Positions 6,674-10,334 of a DNA stretch of 10,334 nucleotides are shown one piece after another. The notes below the pieces were generated by a model. The model saw only the letters and a list, made by a program, of their open reading frames with translations. It had not been told where the DNA came from and made no database searches. Source of the DNA: Saccoglossus kowalevskii. Lineage: Eukaryota > Hemichordata > Enteropneusta > Harrimaniidae. Each line of letters begins with the position of its first letter. Position 1 is the stretch's first letter. Both the position numbers and the translations under genes were made by a program. The stretch covers positions 1-10,334 of the forward strand of contig NW_003150818.1 in NCBI RefSeq assembly GCF_000003605.2, in the 5' to 3' direction.

Positions 6674-6681
6674 GTGCAGAC
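6674..6681 (+). repeat. right target-site duplication GTGCAGA(C)
   Basis: Direct copy of 6487-6494, immediately after the right inverted repeat. Intact duplications on both sides show that the element has not been excised or rearranged since insertion. Confidence 0.85.
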
Positions 6682-6831
6682 AAGGTTATCAAGCCGGGAA
6701 TTCGCCATTTCAAAATCCGCCCTCCCAAAAAGGTTGCGATCACTCCCCTGGTTGACCCTTCTCAAGAACCTATGGTTGAACGCCATATATCTGGTCTGTT
6801 ATCGTTATCGGGGCAGATGTACATTATTTGA
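6676..6831 (+). CDS. possible coding fragment beside the MITE
   Basis: Fifty-one open codons end at TGA 6829-6831, with GC-balanced codons unlike the AT-rich flanks. The translation begins ADKVIKPGIRHFKIRPPKK, then VAITPLVDPSQEPMVERH, and ends SGQMYII: Lys/Pro-rich and polar, reading like ordinary protein. The right target duplication of the MITE overlaps its start, and a weak acceptor (GGGTGCAG) lies at 6672-6679. The matching frame before the MITE runs back to a TAA near 6451. No family is recognised. It may be an exon or gene relic into which the MITE inserted, or the edge of an older repeat. Confidence 0.2.
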   Translation, partial: ADKVIKPGIRHFKIRPPKKVAITPLVDPSQEPMVERHISGLLSLSGQMYII

Positions 6832-7177
6832 GTAAATAATCCAACCAATCAAATAATATATTGCTTCGAAAGTGGCGAAATTCTTCGTTGAACACGTTAT
6901 TATTTATAAATGTGCGAGGAATTGAGTTATAATTGGGTTTCAGAGCAAAATCAATCGCAAAATTCAATGAGATGATGTGAACAGTAATCAAGTCCAAAAG
7001 CGAATTTTGGTAAATTACAATAGACTGGTCAAAATATGTCAAAATCAAGTTCAACTTCAGGGTCACGTATTTATTCATATTGTACTCTACCACAAACATT
7101 GTTTTGTCGGATTCTTCTTTCAAAATACAATATATGGCGTGAATTTCAGTATGATTTGATAAACATAATTTGAACAC
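6824..7177 (-). CDS. longest open frame, unknown product
   Basis: An open frame of 117 codons on the minus strand ends at TAA near 6824. Its first codon is GTG. The first ATG, codon 27, would give about 91 residues beginning MFVVEYNMNKYVTLKLN and ending RSNILFDWLDYLLK. The translation is Ile/Leu/Asn/Phe-rich with no signal peptide, no clear transmembrane segment and no recognisable motif. A 117-codon frame is close to the maximum expected by chance in 10 kb of AT-rich DNA, so length alone proves nothing. It could be an exon of an unknown gene on the minus strand, and no strong splice signals were fixed. Confidence 0.18.
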   Translation of the reverse strand: MFKLCLSNHTEIHAIYCILKEESDKTMFVVEYNMNKYVTLKLNLILTYFDQSIVIYQNSLLDLITVHIISLNFAIDFALKPNYNSIPRTFINNNVFNEEFRHFRSNILFDWLDYLLK

Positions 7178-8397
7178 TTTATCATAATAATAATAATAAG
7201 TGAAAATTAATTGAGGTGTTGATTACGAATATGTCGTCAGTTGAAGTGCTTATTTTAACTTTTTACAGATTTTAATAGTTTGTTTACAACATCGCTATTT
7301 TGGATTACGTCACTCATGACAAAGTTCATAGTCTAAATTGTCTAAAATATATACCCTGCATTAACTTGTCACAAATCCACATGCAAACTGGACTGGATAA
7401 CAGAAGTGTCTTTATAGGTTTTTATAACATACAGCTAGACTGTTATGAATATATCTTGAATGGCGCTAGTTCTTTCTGTCACAGATATAGAGAAAATAGT
7501 TCTCAAACAATGCACACAATTGCCACACCACAAAGACGTACTTGTGTTTAACTCGTCATAGAGAAAGTTGAATAATGATACAGTGACGTGTTTTTAATTT
7601 ATTTTTCTGCTTTCAAACTATTTAATTCTACAGTAAGATGTATATTTAACATTTTTAAAATAAAGCTTGGAGCAACAAAACCGTCTCTGAAACAGAAAAC
7701 AACAGATTTTTATATTCTACCGTATATGGCGCACTTTACCTGCAGACAAAATTGGAAGTGGAAAGTAAACTATACTATACAATATACTGTCTCAGTGTTT
7801 TGTGCTGTGTTACAACTAGGCGTTGAAAATCAAATTAATTGAAACCAGTAATATAACTACCAATCGCAGATGTTTGAATTTAACAATGTATACTGTACAC
7901 ATAGTAATTATTGATACTAAACTATTCATGTTTTGTAATTTTCTTTTTAAAAATTAATTTCCCTTTTCCTGCGGTAGCTCTTAACGTGCGTTTAACTTGC
8001 CTGGTATTAACATATGTCACATAGAGATTGGATGTTCACAGAGCGAGTACCATTGTCGTTAATAAATTTTCTCCATGCTTGGTTCGAAAATATATTACAG
8101 AGGACGGTAATCCTGACAAAATGATGACGATTACCAGCGGTATAACGTGACACACTCGGCAAGTCTTTATTGCATAAGAGCACGAATACGACAAACAATT
8201 AAGCGCGGGCAGAAAACGCCGTTCTTTATGTACCCCACAAAACCCGCCATACTTTCTGATAGGCCGGTACATAGCCCTCTCCGATGTCCACAATAGTTCA
8301 CGACAGACGGCTCATTTGATAAAGATTATGTTTGTTTACAATGCACGTAAAACAGTTAAACGAGAATCCTCAATATTAAAGGAATGAATTTTGAGAA
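7178..8397. other. AT-rich stretch without recognised gene
   Basis: Holds a short (TAA)n run at about 7184-7199. Plus frames of 83 and 84 codons (7300-7551, 7588-7842) begin at TTG/GTG and show no domain pattern. Minus frames at 8007-8198 and 8036-8293 overlap each other in a locally GC-richer patch (about 8100-8300, with GCGGGC and CCCGCC words). That patch may be a promoter or exon, but neither frame stands out. Confidence 0.35.
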
Positions 8398-8508
8398 TAT
8401 ATAAAAGATTCGTAGTAAATATTCATTGCTAATAATAATAAAAACTAAATCGAACTGTTTTAACGACAACTATAATCATGAATATCAGCTGTAAACTTAA
8501 ATTTGTTG
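8398..8508 (+). promoter_or_regulatory. TATA box and possible tiny first exon
   Basis: TATATAAAAG (8398-8407) is an excellent TATA box. A start site would fall near 8428. The first good ATG follows at 8478 with A at -3 (TAATCATGA). Its frame (MNISCKLKFV) meets TTG|GTAAGG at 8509, a fair splice donor. Unspliced it would stop after 20 codons. The spacing is consistent with a small first exon, but no partner exon could be assigned, and the AT-rich surroundings generate TATA-like words easily. Confidence 0.25.
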
Positions 8509-8836
8509 GTAAGGTACTCATGTGCGTTACCAGATATTGACTCGAAAGAGCCGTGAAAAAGTCAATCATGTGTTTGATTGGCATGGTATGTAGACAACTA
8601 AACATTTCAGATAGAGAATATTGGCCAGCGTTTAAAAAGATACGAGGAACACGTTTTTAATTTTAACAAGGCCATTCTTGCTCATATTGCCCAAACCACG
8701 CAACACGAGTCAATACCATAGTATAAAATCACTCTTACGTGCAGACTGAAACAGTGCCGATTTTACATAAAATCTCAACACGCCCGGCTAACCTTTTACA
8801 TAATGCTTCAATGTAGACATCCTAGGTAAAGCTGTT

Positions 8837-8941
8837 ATTGGTGACAGTGAGGGATTTTTCTCGACCAATAGCAGAAAAGGGTGCATCGTCGGGGGGATTG
8901 TTTATTGTACTCGAACTTCGAATTCTGGAATAAGAACCAAT
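8837..8941. promoter_or_regulatory. cluster of three CCAAT boxes
   Basis: ATTGG (8837-8841, minus orientation), CCAAT (8865-8869) and CCAAT (8937-8941) lie within 105 bp. The first two sit in an inverted arrangement (TTATTGGT ... ACCAATAG). A six-G run lies between them near 8891. NF-Y sites often cluster in promoters. No TATA box at normal spacing or clear exon was found immediately downstream. Confidence 0.25.
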
Positions 8942-9252
8942 AGGCATAAAGGTTGTTTGTGTTTGGTCCATGGCCATACGATTAACCTTTGTCCACTGGA
9001 GATTGATAGAATATCCTTATTGAAGTGTATACGAAGACTTTCCTGATGTGATAATTATTCACCAAGGCTCTTCAGGGAGACAAATCTGTCCGTCACTGGA
9101 CTCTCAATATTTCATGTCCAAATTTAATTCAAATTCAGCAGCCAGCACGATGTATTTGCGCGATTGTCTTGCCTCGCCAGACACCACTGTAGTGAAATGG
9201 CGGTGTAATTTGCATAAATTGAAGGTGTATATTGTATCTCTCTCATATAAAG

Positions 9253-9518
9253 TACGTCACGTCTATTGTCATCAAACCAATATCTAGCATTCCTCATTTG
9301 ACAAGTGACATTAATGTCATTGAGAAGACTATTTACATTGACATCATTGCTGACGATTGTGAAACCATCATTAAATCTATCAAGCGTACCAATGGAATGC
9401 TAATGTATTTATACAAGGTGCATGTCCCAGGCTAGATCCTAAACAATTAGGAATTCCCTTACCGAATGACGCAGTTCATAAGACAGATGATGCTAATAAA
9501 TGTACCTTTATTGACTAT
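9253..9518 (+). pseudogene. candidate coding exon(s) with frame break, unknown product
   Basis: This is the best coding signal in the window. From about 9265 to 9397 one frame shows a strong RNY pattern (26 of 44 codons) and GAC/AAG/ATC/GTC usage unlike the AT-rich background. It reads INVIEKTIYIDIIADDCETI, then IKSIKRTNGMLMYLYK, and hits TAG at 9433-9435. The next frame then continues (LDPKQLGIPLPNDAVHK, then TDDANKCTFIDY) to GACTAT|GTAAGT, a near-perfect donor at 9519. Either a one-base loss near 9431 broke a single exon, or an acceptor (CATGTCCCAG, ends 9430) starts a second exon of 88 bp. A possible upstream acceptor ends at 9252. No family is recognised. Confidence 0.38.
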
Positions 9519-9674
9519 GTAAGTTGTCATGCAGTCAGTCCAAAATTAAACCGAACACCCAATAATATTTAATAACTGAAAGCCCAGGAGTAACTGAGTG
9601 TAGGAATGTTCAGTACCTGAAATTAGAAGCAGCAGCCTCGTGAGATCACGCCGTCCAACTTTAAATACCGACCA

Positions 9675-9871
9675 TGACGTCACACAGTTTATTGTGTCAC
9701 TCGTCATTTGGATCACGTGTACATTCATCACCCAGATACTCATACAATAGTTATATTTCTTGTGTACAACATGTTCTGAGAAGTCACAAACTTATTGTTC
9801 CAACCATAGTTGTAACTCATCACATCCGACTCTCATTGGCTGTTTATTCTTACTTTCCATTGTTGCACGTG
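9675..9871 (+). promoter_or_regulatory. CRE, two E-boxes and CCAAT box
   Basis: TGACGTCA (9675-9682) is a full palindromic CRE. CACGTG E-boxes lie at 9714-9719 and 9866-9871. CTCATTGGCTG (from 9832) is the reverse complement of an ideal NF-Y site, CAGCCAATGAG. The four sites fall within 200 bp, which is denser than in most of the window. No TATA box or start exon follows clearly before the minisatellite. The 68-codon plus frame here (9674-9880) has no domain features. Confidence 0.25.
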
Positions 9872-10052
9872 AACTTGTAAGTGGTAATTAGTATTCATGT
9901 CGTGCCTTTGTATTGTACTGATATTAAAATACCTTACCTTCTCAGAAACGAAACCATTTCTCAAGTGTGTATACCATATACATAAGATTCATTATAAAAA
10001 AATACGTAATTGCATCTCTTATGTACTGCATGTAATTTGTTTCTTATAATTA
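9872..10052. other. non-coding spacer before minisatellite
   Basis: AT-rich, with no gene or notable structure seen. Confidence 0.4.
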
Positions 10053-10334
10053 TGGTATCACTTGCTAACCTTCTAGTTTGTGGTGTCAATTGCTAACCTC
10101 TAGTTTGTGGTATCACTTGCTAACCTGCTAGTTTGTGGTATCAATTGCTAACCTGCTAGTTTGTGGTATCAATTGCTAACCTGCTAGTTTGTGGTGTCAA
10201 TTGCGAACCTTCTAGTTTGTGGTATCAATTGCTAACCTTCTAGTTTGTGGTATCAATTGCTAACCTGCTAGTTTGTGGTGTCAATTGCTAATCTTCTAGT
10301 TTGTGATATCAATTGCTAACCTGCTAGTTTGTGG
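10053..10334. repeat. 28-bp minisatellite, ten copies, runs off the window
   Basis: Units read TGGTATCAATTGCTAACC, then TGCTAGTTTG or TTCTAGTTTG, starting at 10053, 10081, 10108, 10136, 10164, 10192, 10220, 10248, 10276 and 10304. An eleventh begins at 10332. Unit 2 lacks one base (27 bp). Copies differ at a few recurring positions: TATC or TGTC, CACTTG or CAATTG, CCTG or CCTT. Single-copy changes include GCGAACC in unit 6 and TGATATC in unit 10. The shared variants suggest spread by unequal exchange. The true array length is unknown because it is cut by the window end. Confidence 0.97.

Noticed and set aside
8080-8092. GGTTCGA resembling a tRNA/SINE B-box
   Set aside because: The following bases are AAA rather than the required CC, and no A-box lies at proper distance.
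8007-8293. Two overlapping minus-strand frames of 63 and 85 codons
   Set aside because: They overlap in different frames, start at non-ATG codons and show no recognisable motif.
9048-9287. 79-codon plus frame upstream of the exon candidate
   Set aside because: It starts at GTG, has average RNY content and lies in a different frame from the stronger signal. It could still be a neighbouring exon, but no splice sites support this.

Overview
The window looks like AT-rich nuclear DNA of a multicellular eukaryote, most likely a marine invertebrate. A mollusc would fit, but that is a guess. The evidence is long gene-poor stretches, a (TAAA)n microsatellite, two minisatellites, a non-autonomous DNA transposon with target-site duplications, CCAAT/TATA promoter layouts and splice-like GT/AG signals. 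No frame exceeds about 117 codons. There are no ribosome-binding sites, operons, rRNA, tRNA or CRISPR arrays. Nothing suggests a bacterium, phage or organelle.

Layout. 1-1380: non-coding, with a hairpin, a GTCACGTGAC site and a possible exon ending at 1013. 1383-1470: 22 copies of TAAA. 1480-2480: non-coding, with an NRF1-like site inside an inverted repeat and a strong G-quadruplex motif. 2479-2640: possible first coding exon with a signal-peptide-like segment ending in CAG|GTATTT. 3145-3784: an imperfect 65-bp duplication, then CCAAT and TATA boxes and a transcribed-looking segment, either a host promoter or a solo LTR. 3861-4188: degenerate AT-rich repeat. 4370-4500: CRE/CCAAT cluster. 4898-5106: six identical 34-bp repeats. 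5172-5411: possible terminal exon with AATAAA. 6147-6200: RFX-type X-box, palindromic SOX site and TATA-like sequence. 6487-6681: a 180-bp MITE with 31-bp inverted ends and 7-8-bp target duplications. 6676-7177: two weak coding candidates. 8398-8508: TATA box and possible tiny first exon. 8837-8941: three CCAAT boxes. 9253-9518: the best coding signal, a short exon with strong RNY codon pattern whose frame breaks near 9431, ending at a GTAAGT donor. 9675-9871: CRE, E-boxes and CCAAT. 10053-end: a 28-bp minisatellite running off the window.

No complete gene can be assembled and no protein family is recognised with confidence. The coding calls are exon candidates based on open frame, codon pattern and splice signals, and could be intronic or decayed sequence. 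The MITE and tandem repeats are firm. Promoter and transcription-factor sites are motif matches only. I did not find a convincing new biological system.
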